Assembly (NCBI GenBank): GCA_000727475.1
Contig: KL647302.1
Location: 1,807,234-1,871,233 of the forward strand
Length of the DNA: 64,000 bases
Direction of reading: 5' to 3'
Source of the DNA: Sarcocystis neurona
Taxonomy: Eukaryota > Apicomplexa > Conoidasida > Eucoccidiorida > Sarcocystidae
Below are positions 1 through 10,547 of the stretch, piece after piece. Position 1 is the first letter of the stretch. Each line of letters begins with the position of its first letter. The position numbers and the translations under genes are program-made. The notes under the pieces were generated by a model. The model ran no database searches, was not told the origin of the DNA, and was given only the letters and a program-made list of their open reading frames with translations.

Positions 1-60
1 CAGCGGACATAGTGTAAAGACGTGACTAGCCTACGTACGAGTAGCACCACTGAAGACTAT

Positions 61-2014
61 TCACATATCAGCAATACTAACAGTCCCATTGACAAGGCTT
101 ATTTTACCAGCCTTAGAGTTTATAATTTGGTCTACATGATGGTCTGTTCCATCCCCTACAAGCTGCACGATGTTGGCGATCACTAGCGTGCGGGCCCAAA
201 CCCATGGAATTGTGAGTTCATGGCCGACAAATGCTCCTCTCATACAGACGCAACAATATAATTTTGTTATTGAGTGCTTCTTCCATCTTCAACGCGGGCA
301 TCTATTGTGCACACTTTAGCCCAGGCACTTGCCACTGGAGGGGTTTGCTTTTTTTTTTGACCGGGTAGCGCACTGGGCAGTGTTACATAGCCGCCTTACA
401 TATGCAACAACATCACGGTTAGGGCTGAATTTTTCAGTTTGGCCCTTTGTAAGGTGCAACAATTGCGTGAAATAATTGTCGTCGCGCAGTACGTACCGGC
501 ACCGGCGTATGCGTATCTTGTCTTTTTGTCTTCGCCTCCTTGCTGGTGCGTACCATTGTCCTACATTACCTGCGCTCTGCATCTGCTATAAGTCACGCAA
601 GGCGCGATCCAGATCTTCTCTGGACTTACATTTATCTCCATCGTATCAAGTTATACGGTGGTCGTACGGAACTCTCTTATCGCGCCTCTTCAAAAGTCTT
701 TTCTCCGATTACGATATCCATGTATGCTGCGATCTCTTACAGCGTACTAGGGTGCTCTACCACGCATGCGGCGATCACGCGCGTTGACAAGTGAGGTCCG
801 TCTTCGTCCGCCAGCAAAAGGCAAAATATGACGCACCTGTCAACCTGGTCTGTATACTCCTCGCACTGCGGGAAAGGAGCTGGGTTGGGGGAAAGGACCT
901 GGCAACAAGAGCGCAGTCACTAGGTGCACGTCACATCATAAGGGCACACACAAAGATATCTTCCCAAGTTCCCGACTGCCCATGTGCCCACAACGTTTAA
1001 ATGTCAGTCATTTTGCTTCATCCACGTTGAACGCTGCATTTGCACTCCTCTAGGTGCAAAGGAAGTAGGCCCGTCCCGCTCGCCTCTATCAACTAATGCG
1101 TACTGCATTTTGTTGCTGCGACACCAAATAATAGACCCACTGAATGACGGTGCAATAACTGAAGTATTACTAAGCTTTCGAACGTGACTCGCGGCACTTG
1201 CTTGCTTTTGTTGCATTCAGGGCTAAGGCAAATATGTGTTTACGATCTTCTGGTACCGGCAGTGGGTGTATACGTATGCACAGACGTATGCACGTAAAAA
1301 TTCATACATGCGTACATGTTATTGCAGTTTCTGCGGTGCAATCTATCCTCAAGGAAAGCAATAAGGTTGCAGCAAGTACTCGTACGTGCGCACGTGATAC
1401 GCGTTTACGGAAAGATGTATTTCCTCTGACAAGTGTGCTCTTCCCGTTCTTCTCTCCTGTGAGCATCTGCGATGGACTCACTGTTGACTTAGATGTGTAC
1501 GTTTGCTAGATGTACACAAAGACAGAGAAAGACGTGTTCTTTTTTAGGAAGTTACACATGTTGTAGTATTGCACCTCTAGCCCATGAGCGCACAGACATG
1601 AATGCGTCCTTCTCTCTGTTCGATTCGGACGTTTCAGAAACCATTCCAAAACGGGCGGTCGTTTATACTTTTTTTGTTCAGGTGCATCGTGAAGGCCTCC
1701 CCTTGCCGCAAAGGCAGCCGAAACCAACAGAGGATCGTATCACCTTGTAGCGTGTAAACCACGAACCTTGCACTCAAGAATAAGTGTCCCCGTACGGCAT
1801 ACGCCTGCATCGTGTCGCTGTACACAACGCACCGTCGGGGTAGCAGCGGGTCAACTCGCGCGTGGTGCACACTCAGGCACGCACGGATGACGTCGTTTTT
1901 TAGTTCTCCTCTGGGGACAAGTAGGATAGTCTCGGATTCTGCATTTGACTTTCTCATCCCCGTCTTGTGGTGAGGATGGGAGGCACACTTGTTGTGGCGC
2001 AGTTTTGTGCACAC
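61..2014 (-). CDS. Multi-exon gene of unknown function (approximate extent)
   Basis: A chain of minus-strand exons reads toward a TGA stop at 61-63. The last exon begins after a ...TCGTGCAG acceptor near 205 and ends in KISLVNGTVSIADM. It is joined in phase to an exon at roughly 390-560 that ends SPNRDVVAY before a GTAAGG donor. Further upstream are an exon at about 828-899 (VLSPNPAPFPQ, between a TTGCCAG acceptor and a GTGCGT donor), one at about 1030-1190 (SNTSVIAPSFSG), and one at about 1740-1960 containing ETILLVPRGELKNDVIRAC. Several junctions agree in phase, which supports a real spliced gene. No domain family is recognised. The 5' end is not determined, and one or more small exons between 560 and 830 may be missing. 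The product could not be placed in a pathway. Confidence 0.45.
540..794 (+). other. Open plus-strand stretch opposite the 61-2014 gene, weak coding signal
   Basis: Two plus-strand frames stay open across about 250 bases here. One is hydrophobic at its start and ends with a stop near 792. It has no clear flanking splice sites in phase with anything else, and the minus-strand frame over the same bases carries a better exon chain. It is recorded only because it is long for intergenic DNA. Most likely it is antisense to the minus-strand gene. Confidence 0.15.
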
Positions 2015-2117
2015 GGGTCACAGTGAGCGTGACCCTCAAACATAGAAACACTGTATAGCAACACACTTACACTTTCGCACGTCCGTCGGCGCACAGCAGA
2101 TACATCAATCTACATTA

Positions 2118-2161
2118 ACTCTTCGTATGTGTATGTATGTACAAGGAAACATACGAAGAGT
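2118..2161. repeat. Perfect 13-bp inverted repeat (hairpin)
   Basis: ACTCTTCGTATGT at 2118-2130 is exactly inverted as ACATACGAAGAGT at 2149-2161, with an 18-base loop. It lies in the non-coding stretch just beyond the last exon seen of the minus-strand gene. A stem-loop in the RNA or a cruciform-prone site are both possible. No function can be assigned. Confidence 0.7.
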
Positions 2162-2760
2162 CAGTTCTTTCTTGGTGTGTGGTGTGTTATTCAGTCAACG
2201 TCTGACGTATAAAGGAGCTTGGTAGCGTCGCTCCGAGCTAGCATACAGCATTGTTGTTTACACGTCTTTATGCTTTCGACTCGACTGCGTCCCGACGCAG
2301 TGAAAATGGTTATTGTCGCACTGGAAGAATGAAGAACAGCACCTGTTCTTTGGTATTAAAGGGGAAATCGCACAGGGTTTCCTTTCTGCTGTACACGCCA
2401 TCAAACAATGAGGTATTCACACATCTTCGTGTGTACACATAGATACGTACACTTGTGAATGACGAAGAGGTACATGCCTGGTGCGGCATCGACAGACAAT
2501 ACGCAGTTTCCTGTAAGGATGGAACGAGATTCCATACTGGGTTTTTAATTCTCCGTGTATACAGAAAATACGTGTAGTTACGCAGCGCAGTCCAAGAAAG
2601 TCTACGGCACTACTCTTGTGTTCTTTTACCCACTCAGTGGACTGCACAGCCCCTTGGAACACGCATGAAGACGATAACCAGGATGGGAGGGGGGGAAAGG
2701 GCCTGTGCATTGTTACAGCGCTAGATGAAGGAAGGTAGGTAGTTGCGGATACTTCACGCG

Positions 2761-2880
2761 CAAGCAGAGAACTGCCTGTTCCTTTCCTCCGCGTGTTATG
2801 ATTACTACACACGAAAAGTACAAGCAGAGAACTGCCTGTTCCTTTCCTCTGCGTGTTATGATTACTACACACGAAACACT
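2761..2880. repeat. 60-bp direct tandem duplication (2 copies)
   Basis: The 60 bases at 2761-2820 are repeated at 2821-2880 with one internal substitution (TCCTCCGCG versus TCCTCTGCG) and differences only in the last few bases. The near identity points to a recent duplication. The surrounding 2200-3400 stretch has no exon chain that I can support. Confidence 0.9.
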
Positions 2881-3340
2881 AAAGCGCACTAAATATTACC
2901 AACATACCGCGCCCCACCACGGAGACCACCCACGCATTTCATTTATGCCCACGCCCGTGTGTCTATATATACGTATGGATACGTTCATACATGCGGGCAC
3001 ACAAATGTAAATATATGTGCATATACATACGAGAACTACAGTCGGTATAGTCAGATTCGCCATACGTAAGAATATACGCGTCCAGATGCGGACATAATTT
3101 TGTGCAGTACAGCCGACCCAAGAATTCTAATGTTGTCGTTGTTCCTCTGTAAGCCGCGACCCGAAAGGGACTTACTGTCTTTCAGCTTTATACGCGTCTT
3201 GCAATGTGCCAGGCTACAAGTCACTCATTTTTGCCCCCTGGCACGTGGTAACACAACTGTGGGAATCACTCGTCTGCGAGACGTAATACGAGCTCGGCAT
3301 AATATCTGCTCAAGCCTCACAGTGTGCATATATATGTGTT

Positions 3341-3362
3341 TACATATATATATATATATATA
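3341..3362. repeat. (TA)n microsatellite
   Basis: Alternating T and A run ending just before TGTAGACACC. It is one of several such runs in the window (also about 7578-7597, 8812-8832 and 18204-18222), all in non-coding DNA. Confidence 0.9.
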
Positions 3363-3404
3363 TGTAGACACCACACACGTGCCCTCACACGTCTGAGTGC
3401 GCAG

Positions 3405-3859
3405 TTTGGCTGGACACGGTGCTTCCTAACCAGAGAGGATTCTGACTTTGAAACGTGTTCATTCCCGTATTATGTCCGAAACACGCCAAGACGTGCCTGG
3501 GATTGTTGATCCCGGATCGTGTCTACAATAAATACCGCATAACTTGAACACGTGCACTACAGTTATTATCCAGCGGTCTGATGTGTATAATACATGGTTG
3601 TGAAGGACACTATTATCTGTTGCGCTTGGAGGATAAAACAGTGTACGGCAGAGTGAGGTCTCTGTACGACGTGTGGCAAAATACTACGCAACTGATGCAC
3701 AGCAGTGACAACGTGTATGTGTATCTCATTCAGCGAAGGGGCCCACAAACCTTCTACTTGCGTGGATGCTGTCACAGTGTCCCAGGACACAGGCGTCTTC
3801 TTCCACAGTTCCCTCGATTCGCCACCACTGTTGCCGTAGGATGTTGCAACACTGTATAG
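3405..3859 (+). CDS. Probable exons of an unrecognised gene
   Basis: After a GAGTGCGCAG acceptor an open exon begins FGWTRCFLTREDSDFE. A second open stretch follows a TTATTATCCAG acceptor near 3573 and contains GHYYLLRLEDKTVYGRVRSL, running to a TAG at 3857-3859. The amino-acid makeup is protein-like, with few Cys/Ser-rich antisense features. The junction between the two exons was not resolved. They may be the 3' part of a gene that ends here, or upstream exons of the Gln-rich gene that starts at 3894. No domain is recognised. Confidence 0.35.
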
Positions 3860-3893
3860 TAACGGCACTGCTGATAGTAGCAGCGTTGCGAGT

Positions 3894-6800
3894 ATGAGCA
3901 CAGCATTGCTGCAGACTACGTCGTACGTAGCGTGTGTGCTTCTCGCAGAAGGAAACCCGCCACAGGTCCCGCGTAAGACTGCTGCGGCCTACTTACTTCA
4001 TTTGAATATCATACTTTTGTTCCGTCCAAACGTACGAGGTGCACTGCTGTAGCCAACCGAGTCTCCTGCCAGCGTTGCGGCTCAGACGCGTGTCTCAAAG
4101 ATGGAGCCAGCACCACCGGCAGCAGCGACGTCGCGTAGCGCTGCAGCAGCACAGACAAGCAGTGGTAGCAGCAGCAGCGCATGAGCAGTGGATAAAGCAG
4201 TTGTCAACTAGCCACCTTAAAAGTCAACAAGAGCCACAACCGCAGCAGCATTGACAGGGGTCCTCAGAACAGCCCCTCTCCTATGTTGACACCACCATCC
4301 GTTGTCGCTGCATGAACCAGTCGACTGGGAAATCCACAACAGCAGCCACAGCAGCAGCTCCATTTGCAGGGATCGTCACAAGAGCCCGTCCCGTATCCTG
4401 ATACCACTATCCGGTGCTGCTGCAGGAGCAGCAGCAGGCAACAAAGAGCTACGGAAGAAACAGAGACGCCAGGCGAGTGGACAGCAGTAAGAGGTCGGAG
4501 ACACAGCCGTGCGCAGTACAATGAGCAGGGCTGGTACACCCATACTGCAGAGTAGCTGCATCTGTCCTGCGTAAGTGTCTTTTTCGCGTTTGCCGCTGTG
4601 GCACCTGTGGCATCAGTCAACTGCGTGCAGTAGTCACTGCAGCTCGCAATGATTGTAAAAGGAAACGATACGATTTTTTAGCAAGAGGCGGGAGGAGTTT
4701 TTCCTCACTATCCGTCCCCAGGTCCAAGGCTGCGCATTTCTGACCGCCGTTTCTCCCGTCCTCAACCACAGCCCCACACATAAGGGGCACTGAAGGCGCT
4801 TCAGCTGCACACGAGACCCCCGCGGTGCAGTGCCTAGAACCCTCCCACACGTTACTGCCTTCTTTCTGAAGCTGTGCAGCGATGAGTGGGAACCTTCTCG
4901 GTGGAGTCCTCCTGCTGAACTGCGTCTGAGAGATGTCCTTCTTCTCTAGTGGATGATACACTTCTTTCCCTCTCTCCGGTAGCAGGCACACCAGCAGCCG
5001 CCATCAGGATGGGAGCCGCTTGCACCCGCGCGAAGGGCACGACGACGCCCGCAGCGACACCAGGAGCCGCAAGAGGCACTCCGGAACAACAGCTTCGTGG
5101 TACTCCGGTCGCAAATGTCCAAACGGGCACGGCATCTCAACAGGTAGTCAACAGAAGCCTGCGTGATGCTACGGTACGTGCTGCTGGGACCGCCCCTAAT
5201 ACCGTGATGTCTGCAGAAGAGGAGAAAAGTCATTCCTCGGTCAGTGCAGTTGCGGACCTCGAAGCATTTACACTAGGTGATGGATGTGGGGTGTATCTGG
5301 TGGAACAGAAAGCGTTCCACGGAACACTTGTAACACAATACTCAAAAGAAAGCCCAACGGCTGACGAAGGCCTCGTTCTACTGCAAGTCAAACCTCCTCC
5401 TTACAGACCGATTTCCCCGTCTCGTTTCACCCTGCAAGGCGGCAAGCGGGTCCTTAAACAGAACATAAAGGTAAGAGGAATAAAGAACAGCATGCGGCGA
5501 GATATCAGTGGGGACGGCATCTGGTGGAACAGCAGCAAGAGTAGCAGCTGCAATTGCTTGAGCAGCGGTTTTGTAAGCAGCAGATCCACGAACAGCAGTA
5601 TCAGCAGGAGGAACACCAGCACGTACGTGTAGTAGGCGGATCAGGCGAAGTCACACTCCGTGTAGGAGCATGGGGCTGCGATAGCAATAGCTGCAACACA
5701 TGCAAGACACCAACTCTTTCCACGCTCACGTGTGACGTCTTGAGGGCATCAGGCAGTAAGAATACCAGCTGCTACAGAAGAGCTATTCTAGGAACTGATG
5801 CTACAAGCGAGGAGCAATGTGCAGGGTCGACTGCAGGAGGACTGTGGTACTTGTAAGGAAGGAGTCATCCGACGTTTTGACAGGAATGCTAGAATGCTGG
5901 AAACAACAGCAGCATGAGCAACACTTGCTTAATAGAGGAATTCATTGATTCTCTCTGACCTATTAACGCAGCTGCAGACTCTAGCTAAAGTAGAACCTGC
6001 CCAGCAGAGCCCATGGTCATCTTAATGTGGCACGAAGGAACTAGGGTGGCACGTGGGCAAGAACACGCGGCAGCAAAGGCGGCAGCAACAGCGCTTAGAC
6101 GGCAGCGTGCAGCACACACTAGTGGGGAGGTAGACGGTGAAAAAGCAGCTAGACCAGGGGATACATCTCTTGGCGGACCTCTGTCAAATGCCTCCTTGCT
6201 TGCACGCGTCAGGGGAAAGACAGGAGCAGCCTCAGCACACCTGCTTGCACTGCAAGGGCAACACCGTAGGCATGAAGGATAGGGTACCCCTGTGGGACCG
6301 TCTGAGAATGCCTTTCAACCTGACAAGCGGCACATACGTCGTGCGTGCACACACGTGTACAACATAGCTGTGTTCCCACTGTTATACAGCTCCGTTCCTA
6401 TCTGTGCGCAGTGAGATACAACCATACGCACGCACCCAGTAGAGGGGCTTTGCTTTTGGCGGGTGTATGCGTGTGTTCGTATGTACACGAAAACAGAAGG
6501 ATGCATTTTTTTCTCTAAACAATTAAACGCACTGTGTGTGGAGCGTCTTCGTGTTATTAGCGAATGGGAGGCATCCCTACGCATGAAGGTTGAGACCAGG
6601 TCTGCACGAGTTGTACCTGCGGGGCTCTGCATAAGCATTCTGAGGAAACTTGAATTGTGCATCAGGGACAGAGAACTGGCACTTTTTGCAGTGACATCGA
6701 AAGTCTGTTGTGGACAGCGTCCAGGCCGTCCTGCTACTTGTGAAGAAGAATAGAAGAAAAAGTGAAGTAAGCGAGCGGAAGAGGTGTTGTGGATAGTGTG

Positions 6801-7079
6801 TCTAAGAATGCAGGCATCATCCGCTAGCCAGTGCGGCGCCCTGTAAAACCCCCGCGGGACGACCGGGACAGGCGTGGAGGCGCCCCGTCGCCTATGTACA
6901 TATATACATGGATATCGTGTTTTTTGCAAGTGCAACTAGAGAAGAAAACCCGCACACAGAGAGTCGGGAAGACTTGCTGAAGTGCTGCGCGTGTGCTTCC
7001 CCGTGAATCGGGCGTGGTCATCCCTACACAAACTTTGAGACGCATGTGCGTGCAGAAGCCACTCGTACGCACACACACA

Positions 7080-7115
<36 letters not shown>

Positions 7116-8495
7116 TACGCGCATGAACGTCTGCGAACACCTGCACACGTTGCGTACCCACACGTGGGTGTTTATGTATGCCTAATGTGGGCCACCGTCG
7201 CAAAGAGACCCCTTTCACGCACCATCCCGTCGTCCGTCTGCATTACCTCTCGCACACGCGTGCGCACGGTGGTGCAGAGGAAAAACGTGCAGAGGTACAT
7301 GGTCGTGAAGAGGTTGAGGTTGGTGTAGGTGCCTTTTATGTACCTGTGCAGGTGCACCTTTGATACTTGATACACTGCCATGCACGTATTTATACAGGGG
7401 GGGTGAGACGCAGGGAGAACGGAGCAGAACAGGGGAAGGGCGGAGAAGGAGAGAATATTGAGGCACGGGTGCCTGTACCTCGGCCGCGGCATTCTCTTTG
7501 CAGGTGACCAGATAGTTTACACTTCTGCATGTCTCTACATGTACCTCTGTATACGTATACGCATATGTATATGCCCGTAAATATATATATATATATATCT
7601 ATTTCCCTCACCTGCGCTGTGGATGGCAGGCGTCTACGAAAAACGCAGCCGGTCAGGCAAAGTATTGTGGACTGATTGTGGATTTCGTACGGCTGGCCGA
7701 CACGTACAAAGGCTTTCTCTGGGCGTCTCCTGATTTGGACGAAGCGATTCAGCCTTTTTCTGTCTTCATTGTGGAAACGAGGCAGCGCACGTCTGCGGTA
7801 GGCGACGTACACGTGTAAACGTTAGAAGGTAAAGCCCTCCATTTTTACACCGCTGTGCATCTTTATGCAGCTGAGACTCAGGTGCCGCGCCGCTTGTATG
7901 CCTGTGATGCCCAAACGCACGGAGACATGAATGTTCACGCATGCACCTCCAAAAGTGGGTGTACGTACCCGTAGACGTGCGCGTATGTGTGGCTCTGTGT
8001 TGTGCGTGGAGGTAGGTTTCGGCTTTCCAACGAAGAAGAAGTGCTCCATCGCAGGCTGTTGGTAATAATCAGCAGCAGGAGCGGGATGGCACCGGTGTTG
8101 CTCCAGTGCGCCTGACGCGTGGCGAGGGCGAGGAGACAGGCGCAGCGCGCGAAACGGCGGGAGAGAAGCACGAGCAACCAGGTGCTGGTGGCAAAGATAA
8201 TGTGGGGACTGAGGAATCGGCGTGCAGCGACAGTGGGAGAGATGACCAAACGTTGTATGTGCAGTACTTGGAAACGGAAAGTGCTTTTTCTTACCGCCTG
8301 CTGGAGCGATGTGGTATTTTGCCGCTTCCCCTGGCGAAGGCAAAGGAGATCATTCCTCCATGGACAGCGGTCGCGTCCCTGGAGAGGTTACGGAAGAAAG
8401 TCGTAGGAGCAGGTAAGATGAAGTTAGTGAAGAAGCAGAACAGTTTGAAAAAGACCAAGGTGTCGCCTTGGGTGTTTCGCAGCAGTGCTGGGTGA
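3894..8495 (+). CDS. Large Gln-rich multi-exon gene of unknown function
   Basis: The proposed start ATG at 3894 opens MSTALLQTTSYVACVLLAEG. Exon 1 (3894-4038) ends at a GTGCAC donor and joins in phase to an exon from 4073 containing RRVALQQHRQAVVAAAAHEQ. Further coding blocks are about 4315-4486 (donor GTAAGA), about 4992-5470 (donor GTAAGA, ending GGKRVLKQNIK), 5550-5622 (CKQQIHEQQYQQEEHQH), 5837-5915, 5972-6018, about 6137-6337 (a CLHCKGN Cys pair), about 6500-6753, 7630-7797 and 8055-8495 (TGA stop). The last two exons are in perfect phase and give the best-supported part, including AKYCGLIVDFVRLADTYKGF and LYVQYLETESAFSYRLLERC. The basic tail contains KKQNSLKKTKVSPW. Gln runs come from CAG repeats. 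No catalytic motif or named domain was recognised. Two neighbouring genes merged into one cannot be excluded. Confidence 0.5.
4225..4420 (+). repeat. Degenerate ~112-bp tandem duplication of Gln-rich coding sequence
   Basis: Bases from 4225 read QQEPQPQQH, stop, QGSSEQPLSYVDTTIRCRC. Bases from 4337 read QQQPQQQLHLQGSSQEPVPY followed by PDTTIRCCC. The two blocks align at an offset near 112 bases. The first copy has an in-frame TGA and seems to straddle an exon end, while the second is an open exon. This looks like an internal coding duplication of which one copy has become partly intronic. Confidence 0.6.
7067..7112. repeat. (CA)n microsatellite
   Basis: About 23 CA units with one interruption (CACAAACACA). 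It lies between coding blocks of the 3894-8495 gene, so it is probably intronic. Length variation between isolates would be expected. Confidence 0.95.
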
Positions 8496-9580
8496 AATCC
8501 ACACGGATGTCATCTTCGGAGGAGAAGCAGAAGTAGTGTTCTGTTCAGACCTCTCGAATACGACCTGTCTTCTTATATTCTACATCAATGTGTACTGCAT
8601 ACATTTATGAGCGGATTGTTTCGGGTTTAGGGGGCGTCATATGCGTATAGCAAAATGTGGCCCCCGTAGAATAAGGTAGTAAGAATCACGGTCGACGGAG
8701 TTTCGACGAGACACAGTCGTTGCAGGTCGGAATTTATCATCAGGCAAATGAGAGAAGTAAGAGGCATGTACAAGATATGCATTCAACTACTTAGCTTTAT
8801 GTACATATGTATACATATATATATATATATATTCTCGTATTTCTCTCTCTTTCCCTCTCTGTACATATAGATACATATACATATATATATATACGTATCA
8901 CTATACACAAAGGCGTGTATACACACATGTGTCTGTCTGATAGCAGGCTCAATTTCACAGCAAAGTATGGTTGCACGTTGTTCGTATAACGTGACCAACG
9001 TTCAAGTCTGCTGATTTGCGTACGGCGAGCAAGGGTGGCTTCCCCTGTATAGCTCGACTAGTCTATATCGTTGTCAGTGCACCCAGTCAAACCATTTACT
9101 GAACTTGTGGTGTCGGTGGTTCATCAGTGTCTTTTAAGTGAAGCTTTGTATGTATTCCCTTTTTTAAGTGACGAGAACGTAGGTTCACTCACTAGTATAG
9201 GTGTAAAGTCTCCGGCATTGTGAATGGGCTTCCTTCGAATGGCGCAAGGCCCGAAGCTGGGAAGGATTACTCACGAAGAGCGCCACACTGTGGGGCTGAC
9301 CTGCGTCTATATTTATAAATAGACACTCGTATATTGTCAGCTGGATTGCCAGTTACTTTTGAACGATTGTTACAGTGTAGCTCTACGTGTCCGGTTCTGG
9401 GAAGGTGAAGCCACGACTTTCGATGTTATGTGGGTCTCTTAGTGCATGTACTTTGCTGTCAAAAAGTGCCAATATGAGGCACAAAGGCGAAGCAAGAGAA
9501 GCAGGCCACCAGATCACGTCTCTCCTCGTGTGCCGTTGATCATAGGTCGGGACAAAAGGCTCTGTGTGGGACACAGAAAT
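8496..9580. other. No gene seen; TA-rich microsatellite DNA
   Basis: This interval follows the stop of the Gln-rich gene. It holds a (TA)n run near 8812-8832 and a second TA-rich stretch near 8870-8900. Short frames on both strands show no consistent splice pairing. Confidence 0.5.
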
Positions 9581-9586
9581 TAAATC

Positions 9587-10540
9587 GTGCATCATCTTAT
9601 GCGGTTTGACCCCTTAGCGCATTCTCTTATATATGCAGGCAACGAACGTCTCGAACGTGTTACATGCATACACGCGTCTCTGCCTTGTTTCGAATGCATT
9701 TGGATATCCACGAATGTCTTGTACCTTCGCGTTGATATGTCTCTTCTTCTGTACCACTTTCAGGGGGTGCCCTCTGGTGTAAAACACCGGCTTCTTGAAA
9801 AATTCCTGTGTCATACGTAATGGTCGAAAGGTAAAAAACAGCCTGCAGAAGCTGGATTTTCTGCCAGCTGTGGGTGTGCTTGCGTGCAAGCACAAGTGCT
9901 GGTGATCAGAGTAATGTTCTCTCCGCCTCCTGAGGCCCGGAGACATGTGAGAGATTCTTTCAATGGATATTTCTCACGTCCCGACAACGGCCATTGAAAC
10001 GCTTGAACTGCCCGTGTGTGCGGGTACTGGTTCAGTTCCCCGCTCCGACGTTATACACGCAGCGCAGGCTGGTGGTTACCACACATGAAGAACTCAGTGC
10101 CGAGGGAAAAGTGTTGAGCGTGGAAAGAGCAACGGTAGATGTAGCGTTACTCTCTTTTCTCTCTGCAGCAGGTCTCGAGTGGTCAAAGGATGGCTGCCAT
10201 CCCTTCTGTTTTCGTGCGACTACTACTTCGGATATCATTGGGCAACAGGCTTCGCTATGAGAGAAAAACTTCCCATTCCGGGGCGCACTGTTTACACTGA
10301 TGGATTCACTTAAGCCGAAGCAAATTATAAGCGTACTTGTATCTGCATACGCTACCGTAGGTTGCACTCCTCGACCCGTTCTCTGGAGAGGGATGCCAAG
10401 CGGAGGGAGACGTGCGCGCGAACTAAAATACTCATGTGTGTATTTCTTCTTGCATTTGTACACTGGGAGGAAACGACAGTGTCCCCGCATCGGCATATAC
10501 TGGGAGATGACCATGTATACGTATCACCTGCACTGTTGAC
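9587..10540 (+). CDS. Possible helical-repeat (RAP/heptatricopeptide-like) gene, exons only
   Basis: Several plus-strand open blocks have the Leu-rich, helix-turn-helix look of apicomplexan octo/heptatricopeptide proteins. One follows a CACTTTCAG acceptor near 9764 (KHRLLEKFLCHT, GTAATG donor). One follows GCCTGCAG near 9847 (KLDFLPAVGVLACKHKCW). One follows CTGGTTCAG near 10034 (KVLSVERATVDVALLSFLSA, open to TGA at 10258-10260). One contains LMDSLKPKQIISVLVSAYAT near 10300. The order and joins were not resolved, and no RAP domain (C-terminal restriction-endonuclease-like fold) was found. Family membership is inference from the repeat-like pattern alone. If correct, the product would be an organellar RNA-binding protein. 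Confidence 0.3.
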
Positions 10541-10547
10541 ATAATTC

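Noticed and set aside
6315..6935. 206-codon minus-strand frame
   Set aside because: Composition (His/Ser/Arg/Cys-rich) looks antisense. The plus-strand blocks in the same interval are more protein-like and fit the Gln-rich gene.
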